Shown here: positions 1-9,936 of the stretch, piece after piece
Layout of the letters: every line of letters begins with the position of its first letter
Numbering within the stretch: the stretch's first letter is position 1
DNA from: Mucilaginibacter sp. SG564
GTDB lineage: Bacteria > Bacteroidota > Bacteroidia > Sphingobacteriales > Sphingobacteriaceae
Assembly: GCF_013149275.1 (NCBI RefSeq)
Contig: NZ_JABGNA010000014.1
Span: 1 to 64,000, forward strand
DNA: 64,000 nucleotides
Direction: 5' to 3'
Program-made: the position numbers and the translations under genes
The notes under the pieces: generated by a model
What the model was told of the DNA's origin: nothing
Database searches by the model: none
What the model saw: the letters and a program-made list of their open reading frames with translations, nothing else

Positions 1-101
1 AAACAAAATCATACACCGAATCTTTGCTGTCATTAAAAACCAAATACCTTATCAAAATCATTTGCTTTTATCATAGAAATCGCAATGACGCGTTTGTTAT
101 T

Positions 102-140
102 AGAAAACCCGTTTTTGCCTTAGGCAAAAACGGGTTTTCT
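102..140. terminator. Bidirectional hairpin downstream of leuS
   Basis: Perfect 18-bp inverted repeat (arms 102-119 and 123-140, 3-nt loop) with A/T-rich outer ends. It lies just beyond the leuS stop codon on the minus strand and has the form of an intrinsic terminator. Confidence 0.75.
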
Positions 141-174
141 ACAGCTTTTATCACTCCCCCTTTAGGGCCGGGGC

Positions 175-2979
175 TTAAACCACCATATTCACAATCCGGC
201 CTTTTACTACGATCACTTTTTTAGGGGCTTTGCCGTCCAGGTATCGTTGTACATCGGCGTTGGCCAACACAAATTCTTCAATAGCTTTTGGTTCAAGGCT
301 TAATGATATATTGAGGTTCATTTTTGTTTTACCGTTGATAGAGATCGGGTAAGCAAACTCGTCCTCAACCAAGTAAGCGCTGTTGAATTTTGGATACGGC
401 GCATAGGATAAACTACCGGCAGGGTTACCTAACAAGGTCCACAATTCCTCACAAATGTGCGGCGCGTATGATGACAATACGATCACCATATCCTGCAAAA
501 TGGCGCGGTTGTTACATTTCAGATCGGTGAGCTCGTTTACCGCGATCATAAAGCTGGATACCGAGGTATTGAACGAGAAACGCTCCACATCTTCTTCTAC
601 CTTGCGGATGATCTTGTGTAACGATTTTAACTCTGCTTTTGAAGGCTCTGCGTCAGATACGCTAAACTCCCAGGCTTCATTGTGGAACAAACGCCAGAAC
701 TTACGCAGGAATTTAAACACGCCTTCGATACCATTGGTATTCCATGGTTTGCTTTGCTCCAGTGGGCCCAGGAACATTTCGTACATGCGCAGGGTATCGG
801 CGCCGTAACGGCTGATAATGTCATCCGGGTTAACTACGTTGAACTTGGACTTTGACATTTTTTCAACCTCAACACCACAAATGTATTTGCCGTTTTCCAA
901 TATAAAATCAGCTGTTTCAAACTCCGGTCTGAATTTTTTGAACTTTTCCAAATTCAGCACTTCGTTCTCTACAATATTCACATCCACATGTAATGGTGAA
1001 GTTTTGTAGTCTTTGATCAATCCATGAGACACGAAAGTGTTGGTTCCACGCCCCTCTTCATCAATTAAACGATATACAAAATTACTACGGCCCTGTATCA
1101 TCCCTTGATTGATGAGCTTTTTAAAAGGCTCCTCCTCAATTACCAGGTCCAAATCTTTCATAAACTTATTCCAGAAACGGCTGTACAATAAGTGCCCGGT
1201 AGCATGCTCGCTGCCGCCGATATATAAGTCGACATCTTTCCAATAAGCTATGGCCTCTTTGGATGCAAATTCCTGATCATTGTGGGCATCCATATAGCGG
1301 TACCAGTACCAGCTGCTACCAGCCCAGCCGGGCATGGTGCTCAATTCATATTCGCCTTCTGGATGTTTCCAACCTTCTGCTCTACCTAATGGCGGCTCGC
1401 CGGTTTCGGTTGGTAAGTATTTATCCACTTCGGGCAATAACAATGGTAAATGCTGTTCTTCAATTAAATGAGGCAGTCCATCTTTAAAGTATACCGGCAC
1501 AGGCTCACCCCAGTAACGCTGACGGCCAAATATGGCATCGCGCATTCTGAAGTTTACCTTGGCTTTACCGGCGCCAATGGCTTCCAGTTTGGCTATCACC
1601 GCGGCTGTCGCTTCTTTGTAAGCCAGGCCATTCATAAAGTCGGAATTGATATACTTACCTTCTTTGGTTGGGTCGGCTTCGTTTTCAATATTTTGTATGT
1701 CGATAATAGGTACTATCGGCAGGTTAAAATGCTTGGCAAATAGATAATCGCGCTGATCGCCCGATGGTACGGCCATTACGGCCCCGGTACCATATCCCGC
1801 CAAAACATAATCAGCTATCCATATCGGGATCCTTTCGTTATTCAACGGGTTCAATACGTAGCTACCGGTAAAGGCACCAGATACGGTTTTGGCATCAGCC
1901 ATCCTGTCCAGCTCCGATTTCTTTTTAGTTTGAGCGATGTAGGCTTCAATATCAGCTTTTTGTTCAGGCGTAGTTAAAGCAGCCACCAATTCATGCTCCG
2001 GCGCGATCACCAAAAAGGTAACCCCAAAAATGGTATCCACACGGGTGGTGAAAACTTCTATGAATTCGTGAGTGGTGAGCGATGAGTGGTGAGTGGCTTT
2101 CTCAATCGGAAACTTCACACTTGCACCAGTGCTTTTGCCTATCCAGTTGCGCTGCATTTCTTTCAGTGGCTCGGGCCAGTCAATAGTGTCAAGGCCTTGC
2201 AATAGGCGTTCGGCATAGGCGGTGATGCGCATGCTCCACTGCATCATTTTCTTTTGTTCCACAGGGTAACCACCGCGCTCGCTAAAGCCGTCTTTTACTT
2301 CATCATTAGCCAACACGGTACCTAAGGCTGCGCACCAGTTTACGGTGCTTTCGCGTAAATAGGTAAGGCGGTATTTTAACAGTTCATTTTGCTGTTCGCG
2401 GTTGCCCAGGGCTTTCCACTCGTCAGCAGTAAAACTCAAAACTTCTTCATCACTTACAGCATTAATACCTGCTGAACCTTTTTGCTCAAAATGTTCTACC
2501 AATTTGGCAATGGATTCGGCCTTATCGGCATCCTTATTATACCACGAGTTGAACAGCTGCATAAAGATCCACTGCGTCCATTTATAATAATCGGGCGAGC
2601 TGGTACGCACTTCCCGGCTCCAATCAAACGAAAAACCGATCTGATCTAACTGGCGGCGATAAGTAGCAATATTGGCTTCGGTAGTAATAGCAGGGTGCTG
2701 ACCGGTTTGTATGGCATACTGCTCGGCCGGTAAACCAAAGCTATCGTAACCCATAGGGTGCAGCACATTAAAACCTTTTAAACGTTTATAGCGTGCAAAA
2801 ATATCAGAGGCAATATAACCCAGCGGATGGCCCACATGCAGCCCCGCACCCGATGGGTAAGGGAACATATCCAGCACATAATATTTAGGTTTGGCGCTTT
2901 TATCTTCAGCTTTAAAGGTTCCGTTCTGGGCCCAAAACTGTTGCCACTTTTGCTCTATATCTTTAAATTGATAGTCCAT
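175..2979 (-). CDS. leuS: Leucyl-tRNA synthetase
   Basis: Class I aminoacyl-tRNA synthetase that charges tRNA-Leu in the cytoplasm. The 934-residue protein carries the HIGH-type motif as HVGH within PYPSGAGLHVGHPLGY (about residues 41-56), a long CP1 editing domain in the middle, and KMSKS followed by KFNVV near residue 700. The length fits bacterial LeuRS; the insert before KMSKS is in the position expected for a family-specific insertion. It is a single-gene unit, divergent from the lipoprotein gene at 3186 and followed by a strong hairpin terminator. The start is the only sensible ATG (MDYQFKDIEQKWQ), which is typical for the family. Confidence 0.98.
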   Translation of the reverse strand: MDYQFKDIEQKWQQFWAQNGTFKAEDKSAKPKYYVLDMFPYPSGAGLHVGHPLGYIASDIFARYKRLKGFNVLHPMGYDSFGLPAEQYAIQTGQHPAITTEANIATYRRQLDQIGFSFDWSREVRTSSPDYYKWTQWIFMQLFNSWYNKDADKAESIAKLVEHFEQKGSAGINAVSDEEVLSFTADEWKALGNREQQNELLKYRLTYLRESTVNWCAALGTVLANDEVKDGFSERGGYPVEQKKMMQWSMRITAYAERLLQGLDTIDWPEPLKEMQRNWIGKSTGASVKFPIEKATHHSSLTTHEFIEVFTTRVDTIFGVTFLVIAPEHELVAALTTPEQKADIEAYIAQTKKKSELDRMADAKTVSGAFTGSYVLNPLNNERIPIWIADYVLAGYGTGAVMAVPSGDQRDYLFAKHFNLPIVPIIDIQNIENEADPTKEGKYINSDFMNGLAYKEATAAVIAKLEAIGAGKAKVNFRMRDAIFGRQRYWGEPVPVYFKDGLPHLIEEQHLPLLLPEVDKYLPTETGEPPLGRAEGWKHPEGEYELSTMPGWAGSSWYWYRYMDAHNDQEFASKEAIAYWKDVDLYIGGSEHATGHLLYSRFWNKFMKDLDLVIEEEPFKKLINQGMIQGRSNFVYRLIDEEGRGTNTFVSHGLIKDYKTSPLHVDVNIVENEVLNLEKFKKFRPEFETADFILENGKYICGVEVEKMSKSKFNVVNPDDIISRYGADTLRMYEMFLGPLEQSKPWNTNGIEGVFKFLRKFWRLFHNEAWEFSVSDAEPSKAELKSLHKIIRKVEEDVERFSFNTSVSSFMIAVNELTDLKCNNRAILQDMVIVLSSYAPHICEELWTLLGNPAGSLSYAPYPKFNSAYLVEDEFAYPISINGKTKMNLNISLSLEPKAIEEFVLANADVQRYLDGKAPKKVIVVKGRIVNMVV

Positions 2980-3185
2980 TTTATTGTTTACACGTATGAG
3001 GTTGCGAAATTAAGAAAATACCTATTAGTTTGGTAGTATATTGATGCTTTGTTTGTTATGTTCTGCGGATAATATTCTCCTGGCGATAGTTTTACCTTTC
3101 ATTATCCGCGCAAATTAATTTGCTTTCCCTTTATCTTAATTCATTGATAATAAGTTAAATTTGCACAGAATACCAAACCTTTATT

Positions 3186-3980
3186 ATGAAACAATACTCC
3201 AAACTCACCTTTTTATCACTTGCCTGCATCGCTATTACTTACTCGGCTTGTATGAAATCGGCCAATATTAATAACAAAAGCAATCCCAGTACGGTAAGCA
3301 CCAAAGTGGTAAGCAGCAACGTAGTGATGAACCTTAAACAGATACTATACGGTGAATATGGTTCCTTCAATATTGCTGATGGTGCCAATATGCCCCAAAA
3401 TATGGATCAAAACCACAAGGGGCGCCTTAAAGTACAATCCACTCAAAGTCCGGATTGCGATTTTAAGATAGATACGGCATTTCAGTTCGGTTTGGATCTG
3501 AGCGACACCGCCAAATTCAACATCTGGAACAAGATCAAATATAACGTACAATGCACGGGCGGTACGCTTTCGGGCATCAGTGTGTATGATAGTTTATATG
3601 TTACCATTACCTCCAACGATTACATCGCACTAACCAAAAGCGGCGAAACACTCAACATGAAGCTGTTAACACCAGGCAATAAGAACTCGCAGCTATCCAT
3701 GACCGGCTCTATGAATGTTTATGCCAACTTACAAGCCAAAACAAAAGCAGAAAAAACGAGTATTTCCAGCTATAATTATTCGTTTAACGCGCTCGTTATT
3801 GATCCTACAAAAGAGGGGGATATTATCAGCGGCTCGGCCAGCTTTGCCACCAAAGGCAGCGGTGCCGATGGTATGTGGGATTATAAGGGCACTATCCAGT
3901 TCATGGGCGGCCACCGGGTAAAAATAGTGATTAACGGTGTTACCTATACTTATGATCTGCAAACGGAGCTCCCGGTATAG
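3186..3980 (+). CDS. Hypothetical lipoprotein
   Basis: 264-residue protein of unknown function. The N-terminus is a lipoprotein signal (MKQYSK, then a hydrophobic stretch ending in ITYSAC with the lipidated Cys at residue 22), so it should be anchored in an envelope membrane. The rest is rich in Ser, Thr, Asn and Lys with alternating polar/hydrophobic stretches that suggest beta structure. No catalytic motif is recognisable. It stands alone between leuS (divergent) and the ECF sigma factor gene (convergent), sharing a terminator with the latter. No family can be named from reading alone. Confidence 0.85.
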   Translation: MKQYSKLTFLSLACIAITYSACMKSANINNKSNPSTVSTKVVSSNVVMNLKQILYGEYGSFNIADGANMPQNMDQNHKGRLKVQSTQSPDCDFKIDTAFQFGLDLSDTAKFNIWNKIKYNVQCTGGTLSGISVYDSLYVTITSNDYIALTKSGETLNMKLLTPGNKNSQLSMTGSMNVYANLQAKTKAEKTSISSYNYSFNALVIDPTKEGDIISGSASFATKGSGADGMWDYKGTIQFMGGHRVKIVINGVTYTYDLQTELPV

Positions 3981-4007
3981 CGATTCTTCACCAGGTTCAA
4001 AAAATGC

Positions 4008-4036
4008 AAAAAACCCGCCTAAAAAGCGGGTTTTTC
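4008..4036. terminator. Terminator between convergent genes
   Basis: Stem AAAAACCCGC / GCGGGTTTTT with A-run and T-run on either side, midway between the stop codons of the lipoprotein gene (+) and the ECF sigma gene (-). It can serve both strands. Confidence 0.85.
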
Positions 4037-4063
4037 TATGATATATATTTGAGTTTAATCGTA

Positions 4064-4600
4064 TTAATTCTCTGCGTAAACGGGTTTGGCAATACCGTTA
4101 TCATAAGCTTTCAAGTTCTTTTTCAATAACTTGCGGGCTACGTGGATGCGGGTTTTTACAGTACCGATCGGGATATCCAGGTGATCGGCAATTTCGTGGT
4201 ATTTATGACCTTCAAAGTACATAGTGAAGGGTACATAATAATCTTCGGGTAAGCGGTCAAGTGCTCTTTTGATGTCGTCCATCACAAATTTCGCCTCGCC
4301 TTGATTTTTTGTCGAGCTGTATACCAGGTTTGGAGAAGAGATCTCGTCAGATTTGGTAACAAAAGTGCTCATTTTAACAAAACGGCGATAATTGTTGATG
4401 AATGTATTTTTCATGATGGTATACAACCATCCTTTTAAATTAGTACCCTCTTTAAACTTATTGTAATAAGTTATGGCCTTCAACATTGTATCCTGGACAA
4501 GGTCGTTAGCATCATCTGCGTCATGAGTAAAATGAAGGGCATAAGACCTTAATGAACTTGCCTGACGTAGTACTAGGGTGTTAAACTCAATCTTTGTCAT
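4064..4600 (-). CDS. RNA polymerase ECF-type sigma factor
   Basis: Sigma-70 family factor of the ECF (sigma-24/SigW-like) type, 178 residues. Region 2 is visible as DANDLVQDTMLKAITYYNKF followed by NLKGWLYTIMKNTFINNYRR; region 4 is LPEDYYVPFTMYFEGHKYHE then IPIGTVKTRIHVARKLLKK, a helix-turn-helix for the -35 element. I chose ATG at 4600 (MTKIEFNT) over an in-frame GTG at 4624 because the former matches the usual family start. There is no adjacent anti-sigma gene, a common arrangement for the abundant housekeeping-like ECF factors of Bacteroidota. The target regulon is unknown. Confidence 0.93.
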   Translation of the reverse strand: MTKIEFNTLVLRQASSLRSYALHFTHDADDANDLVQDTMLKAITYYNKFKEGTNLKGWLYTIMKNTFINNYRRFVKMSTFVTKSDEISSPNLVYSSTKNQGEAKFVMDDIKRALDRLPEDYYVPFTMYFEGHKYHEIADHLDIPIGTVKTRIHVARKLLKKNLKAYDNGIAKPVYAEN

Positions 4601-4865
4601 TTTGTTAAAGTTTTGTATCAACACTTAGGCAACCATGATGCCACTTAAAAATTGTTTTTTTTGCCAAAACTTCAACGAAGGCGATTTTCAATAAAAAACA
4701 CAACAGTGTAAAAGTTACACTATAAATGCAATCAATACACTGAAAAACAGAAGATTAAATGAAAGTTTTCAACTAAATGAAAAAGCAATGAAATTTATTT
4801 CTGTAACAAGAATGTTATACAGTTAACGTAAAACGAAAGCGAAGTTTTAGTTAGAATAAAATTAT

Positions 4866-5885
4866 TTAACTAATAATATTCACCTCACGTTGTAGCATAA
4901 CGCCAAATTTAGTGTACACACTGTCTATGATTTGCGACGAAAAACTGTACACTTCGGTTCCGGTGGCACCGCCATGGTTTACCAATACCAGCGCCTGATT
5001 TTTCCAGGTACCCGTATTTCCCACCACTTTTCCCTTCCAGCCGCATTGCTCAATGAGCCAGCCTGCCGCCAGTTTAACCAAACCATCACTGCCCGGGTAA
5101 TTAACCACATCCGGGAATTTTGCCAACAGCGTGCTGAATTCATCCTGGGTGATCAACGGGTTTTTGAAGAAGCTACCGGCGTTACCTATAGTAGAGGGAT
5201 CTGGCAATTTAGACACCCTGATGTGTGATACTACTTCCGAAACATCTTTAATAGTAGGCGCGGTAATGCCTCTGTTAGCCAACTCCTGTCCTATGGCACC
5301 ATACTGCGTGTTGACATTAGGAATAAGCGATAGCTGGAATTTGACCGACACGATAATATATAAACCCTTGAGTTCATTTTTGAATACACTTTCCCGATAA
5401 CCAAACTGGCAATCGGCCTTGGTAAATATTTTAAAAGTGCCCGTGGCTATTTCAAAAGCGCGGCAGCTTAAAAAGGCATCCTTTAGCTCCACACCATAGG
5501 CACCGATGTTTTGAATGGGCGATGCCCCTACCGAACCGGGAATCAGGCTCAGGTTTTCGATACCGGCATATCCGCGAGCCACGCAAAAGTTTACCAGGTC
5601 GTTCCACACCTCGCCACCGCCGGCTTCTACAAAAACATCATTGTGACTAATGCGGTGTTCTATCCCCCTTATATTCATACGGATCACCAGGCCCTCAAAA
5701 TTGTTCACCAACAGCAGGTTACTACCACCGCCCAATACCAGGCGATCCATTTGCTGCCATTGCGGATCGGCAAACAGTTCAACCAGGTTATCTTCGTGGC
5801 TTATCTCCACAAAATAACGGGCATAAGCATCAATGCCAAAAGTGTTGAAGTTTTTAAGGGATACGTTTTCCTGTATTTGCAGCAT
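4866..5885 (-). CDS. murB: UDP-N-acetylenolpyruvoylglucosamine reductase
   Basis: FAD enzyme of peptidoglycan synthesis that reduces UDP-GlcNAc-enolpyruvate to UDP-MurNAc with NADPH. The FAD-binding pocket motif LGGGSNLL, the segment NLSLIPGSVGASPIQNIGAY and the catalytic Ser in GNAGSFFKNP are all present. At 339 residues with a FGYRESVFK loop it is the longer, E. coli-like type I MurB. It is a single-gene unit on the minus strand, divergent from the beta-lactamase-fold gene at 6397. Confidence 0.97.
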   Translation of the reverse strand: MLQIQENVSLKNFNTFGIDAYARYFVEISHEDNLVELFADPQWQQMDRLVLGGGSNLLLVNNFEGLVIRMNIRGIEHRISHNDVFVEAGGGEVWNDLVNFCVARGYAGIENLSLIPGSVGASPIQNIGAYGVELKDAFLSCRAFEIATGTFKIFTKADCQFGYRESVFKNELKGLYIIVSVKFQLSLIPNVNTQYGAIGQELANRGITAPTIKDVSEVVSHIRVSKLPDPSTIGNAGSFFKNPLITQDEFSTLLAKFPDVVNYPGSDGLVKLAAGWLIEQCGWKGKVVGNTGTWKNQALVLVNHGGATGTEVYSFSSQIIDSVYTKFGVMLQREVNIIS

Positions 5886-6396
5886 ATTTTTGATGTCAGC
5901 TATCGGATGTTCGATGTCGGATTTATTGGGGCGAATTTCGGAATTTTATTTTATTACTGAACTTCTGTTAGTAAACCACCGAATCAATGAACCAATGACC
6001 AAGATAAAAAACTTTTTAAACCTCCGTTTTTAACAAATTTTCACTCAAAAACGGATCAAAACAGGCCCAAAACAGCTTAAAAATTATTCAAAAACCTCCA
6101 TTTTAACACTTTTTAACAAATTTTTGATGGGTTTTAAAAACTTTAAAAAGTTTTAAAAAATTGATTGTCAAATAACTAAATAAAAAACAGCCTATTTTTG
6201 ATCTGTTTTATCCTTAACCAAACAGCCCGGTTCTCTGATTAAAGAGAACCGGGCCGTTGATTGATATAAATATACGAAAATCTGCTGACATTCAAAAAGG
6301 AAACTACACTAACCCTAACCGCTTTACAAAACTGTAACTATTAAGCGCTGTTTGATGTCTCCAATTATATTTAAGTAAACCTTCACTTGATAAACT
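5886..6396. other. A/T-rich divergent intergenic region
   Basis: 511 bp between murB (-) and the gene at 6397 (+). It is A/T-rich, with an imperfect direct repeat of an AAAAACCTCC[AG]TTTT-type segment (about 6013-6060 and 6090-6130), a GAATTTCGGAATTTT repeat motif near 5932, and a perfect 12-bp hairpin at 6225-6254 (GCCCGGTTCTCT and its complement). No coding potential is seen; promoters for both flanking genes must lie here. Confidence 0.6.
6225..6254. repeat. Perfect 12-bp hairpin
   Basis: GCCCGGTTCTCT (6225-6236), 6-nt loop, AGAGAACCGGGC (6243-6254). There is no T-run on either side, so terminator function is uncertain. It lies 5' of both flanking genes. Confidence 0.6.
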
Positions 6397-7908
6397 ATGC
6401 GTCTTATTACAGTCCTGGTTACCATCGTTATCCTTACACAAGCAGTAACCTTAAACGTTTCGGCTCAGTCAATATCTCAAAACTTTGACCGTTATTATAA
6501 AGCCCTTTATCATGACCGTGAAATGAACGGAAATATAGCCGTGGCCGAAAAAGGCAGGGTTATTTATCAACAAACTTTCGGCTTACGCGATGAGGCTAAC
6601 CAAAAGCCCAATAACGAGCAAACACAATTTGAATTAGCCTCCATCTCGAAGTTATTTACCGCCACAGCTATATTGCAATTAAAAGAACAGGGCTTACTTG
6701 ATCTCGATACACCATTCGCACATTACTTCCCGGAGTTTCCTTATCCTACCATTACCGTTCGTCATTTACTGGCGCATACCTCCGGCTTGCCCGACATCGA
6801 GAGTGTGATAGATCCCCTGCTTACAGCCAATCCCGACAAGCAATTCACCATTCATGACGATCTGCAAAATGTGTTGCTGTACAGTCGTAATCATGATTTA
6901 AAGTTTCAGCCAGGCGAACAATGGGGCTATTCGAGCCTGGGCTATCACCTGCTGGGCCTGCTGGTAGAAAAACTCAGTGCGCAAACCCTGGCAAACTATA
7001 CCCGGGATCATATCTTTAAAGTGGCTGGTATGGCACACAGTTATGTACAAACATCGATGGCACAAAAAAGTGAAGCCAACCGGGCTAAAAATTACCAGTA
7101 CAACAACCATTTTGAGATGAAACTTCAATGGGCAGACACCCTGAGCGATTGGCGCGAATGGACCTATAATCTTGCCCTCGAAACGGGCGGTGGCGGCATC
7201 ATCAGCACTACCGAAGATATGCTTCGTTTTGATAAGGCACTAAATGCCGGTATATTAATAAAACAAAAAACCTTTGAAGAAGCCTGCACCCCTTACCGGC
7301 TGAACAATGGGCAACCGGCGCAGCCCTTTGATTTAACATACTGCGGATTGGGATGGTTTATTTTTAAGGATACCTCCTGTGGAAAGATCATCTGGGGCTC
7401 TGGCGCCAACCCTGGTACCATCAGTTTTTTTGCCAGTAATATCAACAAAAACCAATGTATAGTTGTGCTGCGTAATAGAAAGTGTAACTCTTTTAATGAC
7501 CTGAAAGCATTGGATATGCTTTGCGGAAAAGCTGTTCCATATCATAGTTCTCTGGCATTTACTTACGCGCAAGACCTGTATAAAAACGGCCGGGTATATG
7601 CAGATGCCCGACTTGAAAAACTTTGTACCGATACTACAAACTATATTATAACCGAGAGTGACCTTAACCGTGCGTCATTAGAGTTTCGTCGTGCAGGCTT
7701 AAAAAGCCAGGCTTTGGCAATTGCCGAAACACACATCAAACTATTCCCTAAAAGCACCGGAGCTTTCAAAGATTATGCTTTAACGCTTGCCGAATATGGT
7801 CAAAAGGAAAAAGCCATCGCCGCTTATCAAAAGGCCCTTGAACTGAATCCCAATGATCATGAAAGCGGTGATGCTTTGAACAAATTAACAGGCAAAACCA
7901 AACCCTGA
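6397..7908 (+). CDS. Class C beta-lactamase-fold serine hydrolase with C-terminal TPR
   Basis: 503-residue secreted protein. An N-terminal signal peptide (about residues 1-23, ending VSAQ) is followed by a beta-lactamase/DD-peptidase-like domain: SxxK as S82-I-S-K85, a YSS triad at 178-180 in place of YxN, and GSG in IIWGSGANPG in the KTG position. The last ~80 residues form tetratricopeptide-like helices (KEKAIAAYQKALELNPND). The family includes esterases, D-aminopeptidases and penicillin-binding-like enzymes, so the substrate cannot be assigned. The Asn-to-Ser change in the second motif argues against a true beta-lactamase. It acts in the periplasm or outside. Confidence 0.88.
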   Translation: MRLITVLVTIVILTQAVTLNVSAQSISQNFDRYYKALYHDREMNGNIAVAEKGRVIYQQTFGLRDEANQKPNNEQTQFELASISKLFTATAILQLKEQGLLDLDTPFAHYFPEFPYPTITVRHLLAHTSGLPDIESVIDPLLTANPDKQFTIHDDLQNVLLYSRNHDLKFQPGEQWGYSSLGYHLLGLLVEKLSAQTLANYTRDHIFKVAGMAHSYVQTSMAQKSEANRAKNYQYNNHFEMKLQWADTLSDWREWTYNLALETGGGGIISTTEDMLRFDKALNAGILIKQKTFEEACTPYRLNNGQPAQPFDLTYCGLGWFIFKDTSCGKIIWGSGANPGTISFFASNINKNQCIVVLRNRKCNSFNDLKALDMLCGKAVPYHSSLAFTYAQDLYKNGRVYADARLEKLCTDTTNYIITESDLNRASLEFRRAGLKSQALAIAETHIKLFPKSTGAFKDYALTLAEYGQKEKAIAAYQKALELNPNDHESGDALNKLTGKTKP

Positions 7909-7925
7909 ATGGCTTGAGGTACTCT

Positions 7926-8531
7926 TTAACTGATACAAATACTGCCGATAGCTTTTTGCAGCGCAGTGGCCTTTATACCTGGTATGGCTAATCCCTCCAC
8001 ACGGATAGAGGTAATATCGGTCAGGCCGATAAAGCCCAGGATGGTTTTCAGATAGGGCTCTACATGATCGGCCGGACGCATGGGGCCTTCAGAATAAACA
8101 GCACCAGACGTAAGGGCCAGATAAACTTTTTTCCCTTCTATCAGGGCTATCTGGTTTCCTTTATCATCGTATCTAAAAGTAAGTCCCACCCTAACTAAAT
8201 GATCTATCCAGGCTTTCAGGTTTGAATGGATGCAAAAATTATACATCGGGGCCCCGATCACGATGATGTCCGCCTCTTTCACTTCCCTTATTACTTCATC
8301 AGAATGAATAATGGCTTCCAGATCTTGGGGTGTCCTGTTTTCGGGTGGTGTAAAAAAAGAGATAACATGGTTTTCTGCCAAATGCGGAAGTTCGCTTTCC
8401 AATAAGTTACGTTTTTTTACCACGCTACCGGGATAGGTTTGCATGATCTTTTCAACAATGGCATTTCCCAATTGAATGCTTACAGAAGCCTGGCCGCTCG
8501 CGCTTGATAGGATATGAAGTATCTGTTTCAT
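7926..8531 (-). CDS. FMN-dependent NADH-azoreductase-like flavodoxin-fold protein
   Basis: 201-residue flavodoxin-fold oxidoreductase of the AzoR/NQO family: N-terminal beta-alpha unit MKQILHILSSASGQASVS for FMN phosphate, then APMYNFCIHSNLKAWIDHLVRVGLTF, which matches the azoreductase active-site segment, and GLTDITSIRVEGL near the C-terminus. These enzymes reduce quinones and azo compounds with NAD(P)H. I start it at ATG 8531; an in-frame extension to 8657 would run into repeat DNA and has no family counterpart. It is convergent with the serine hydrolase, only 17 bp apart. Confidence 0.9.
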   Translation of the reverse strand: MKQILHILSSASGQASVSIQLGNAIVEKIMQTYPGSVVKKRNLLESELPHLAENHVISFFTPPENRTPQDLEAIIHSDEVIREVKEADIIVIGAPMYNFCIHSNLKAWIDHLVRVGLTFRYDDKGNQIALIEGKKVYLALTSGAVYSEGPMRPADHVEPYLKTILGFIGLTDITSIRVEGLAIPGIKATALQKAIGSICIS

Positions 8532-8943
8532 TTTAATAATGGGTTTGATAGGGTTAATACAAAGTTTTTCATGTTGTTTAATGTTATTACCCCGATGACG
8601 ATCGGGATTTGGGGAATAGGACAAGCGACGGATTTTTTTCACCACAGCGCATGGCATCGACTCACCCCGACATCGCTGCGCTTGTCAACCCCTCTCTCCG
8701 CTTCGCGCATAAGACCTCACCTAAGTCCTCTCCAAAGGAGAGGACTTAGCTTTAAAAGTTTCTTAGCTCCCTCTCCTTTGGAGAGGGGTTGGGGTGAGGT
8801 TTCTTTCCGCCGCAGGCGAAGATAGGGTGGTATAGCGAAGCGTAGACTGGATGAGTCGACTCTGCGTCATGTTATTACCCACGAAGGTCTGATCATGGGC
8901 TTTACCCCAAGGAGAACTACAGTCAAGTCAGGCAACAAAAAAA
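8532..8943. repeat. Intergenic region with CTCTCC palindromic repeats
   Basis: 412 bp between the azoreductase and EamA genes. At 8715-8800 two oppositely oriented copies of a palindromic unit (TCCTCTCCAAAGGAGAGGA and CCTCTCCTTTGGAGAGG) sit between CCTCACC and GGTGAGG ends, forming a large inverted repeat. The same unit recurs near 12829, 26083 and 26199. No coding potential is evident. Confidence 0.65.
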
Positions 8944-9822
8944 CTACGTTTTTTTTCGTTTTATAGCCACTATAGCCATCAGCATGACAACAACCCCCAC
9001 CCATTGCAGCAAACTTATCTTTTCGCCCAGGAAAAGCCAGGAACAGCACATGGCCACCGGGAATTCCGCGGTCATGAGCACCGAGCTTTTAAAGTGACCA
9101 GTTTTGGGTATGCCCGCGGCAAATAGCAGCGGCGGGATAATAGTACCAAAAAGAGCCAGGAACGCACCCCATTTCAATAGTTGCATATTAAAATGGTGAA
9201 CGGCTGCTAATTGATGACCAGTAAGGATGATCAGCGAAACAGCCGAGCCAAGGATCATGACTGAGCTTTTGGTTAAAGAAGATCCCTCATATTTTAACCT
9301 GCTGTTGATCAAAATAAAACCAGCGTAAAATAAGGCGGATAACATACCATACAATATACCTATAGCCGGCAGATGGCCATTTTGTGAGCCCAGCATCCCG
9401 CTGGCCATAATGGTGGCTATCCAGATAACACCGATGATCAGCAATTGAATGGCCGTTGGCTTTTTATTAAAAAACGCCCACTCCAAAAATATACCTATCC
9501 AGGTAAATTGCATAAGTAATACAATAGCCACCGAAGCCGGGATATATTTTACAGAAAGATAGTACACATAGGAGGTTAGGCCAATGCAGCACCCGGTAAG
9601 CAATAAGTAAAGCCAGGTTGATGCCGGTATGGAGGCGCCTCCTGGTTTTTTATTGTACCTCTGGATTAACGTTAATGTACTTAACACGATAAAACCGATG
9701 GAAGCCTGCGTAACGCTGATCTCCTGGATGGTGTAGCCGGCCTGGTAAGCCAGTTTTACAAAAGTAGAAAGTATACCGTAGCTGCATGCCCCGGCAAATA
9801 CCATAAACATATATTTGTTCAT
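8944..9822 (-). CDS. EamA (DMT-family) transporter
   Basis: 292-residue inner-membrane protein with about ten hydrophobic helices arranged as two repeats of five, as in the drug/metabolite transporter superfamily (EamA/RhaT). Recognisable segments are the first helix GACSYGILSTFVKLAYQAGY and, in the second half, GTIIPPLLFAAGIPKTG and AEFPVAMCCSWLFLGEKISLLQW, the usual EamA signature. The substrate is unknown; relatives export amino acids or metabolites. A possible short leader peptide lies upstream at 9937-9984. Confidence 0.92.
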   Translation of the reverse strand: MNKYMFMVFAGACSYGILSTFVKLAYQAGYTIQEISVTQASIGFIVLSTLTLIQRYNKKPGGASIPASTWLYLLLTGCCIGLTSYVYYLSVKYIPASVAIVLLMQFTWIGIFLEWAFFNKKPTAIQLLIIGVIWIATIMASGMLGSQNGHLPAIGILYGMLSALFYAGFILINSRLKYEGSSLTKSSVMILGSAVSLIILTGHQLAAVHHFNMQLLKWGAFLALFGTIIPPLLFAAGIPKTGHFKSSVLMTAEFPVAMCCSWLFLGEKISLLQWVGVVVMLMAIVAIKRKKT

Positions 9823-9936
9823 TGTTGCGGTTGAAATAAGAAAATAGAATGGCTAAAAAATGAGATAGCGCGAAACAACCGCCTGATGCAGGAATATGCT
9901 AAAGCTGTATGTTACAGCAATAACCGGTTGCGCCGC

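Noticed and set aside
6225..6254. Terminator call for the 12-bp hairpin
   Set aside because: It lies 5' of both flanking genes and has no T-run, so it is listed as a repeat only.
8514..8825. 103-codon plus-strand frame after the azoreductase gene
   Set aside because: It begins opposite the azoreductase start and runs through CTCTCC repeats; its low-complexity Ser/Leu/Pro/Arg sequence comes from the repeats.
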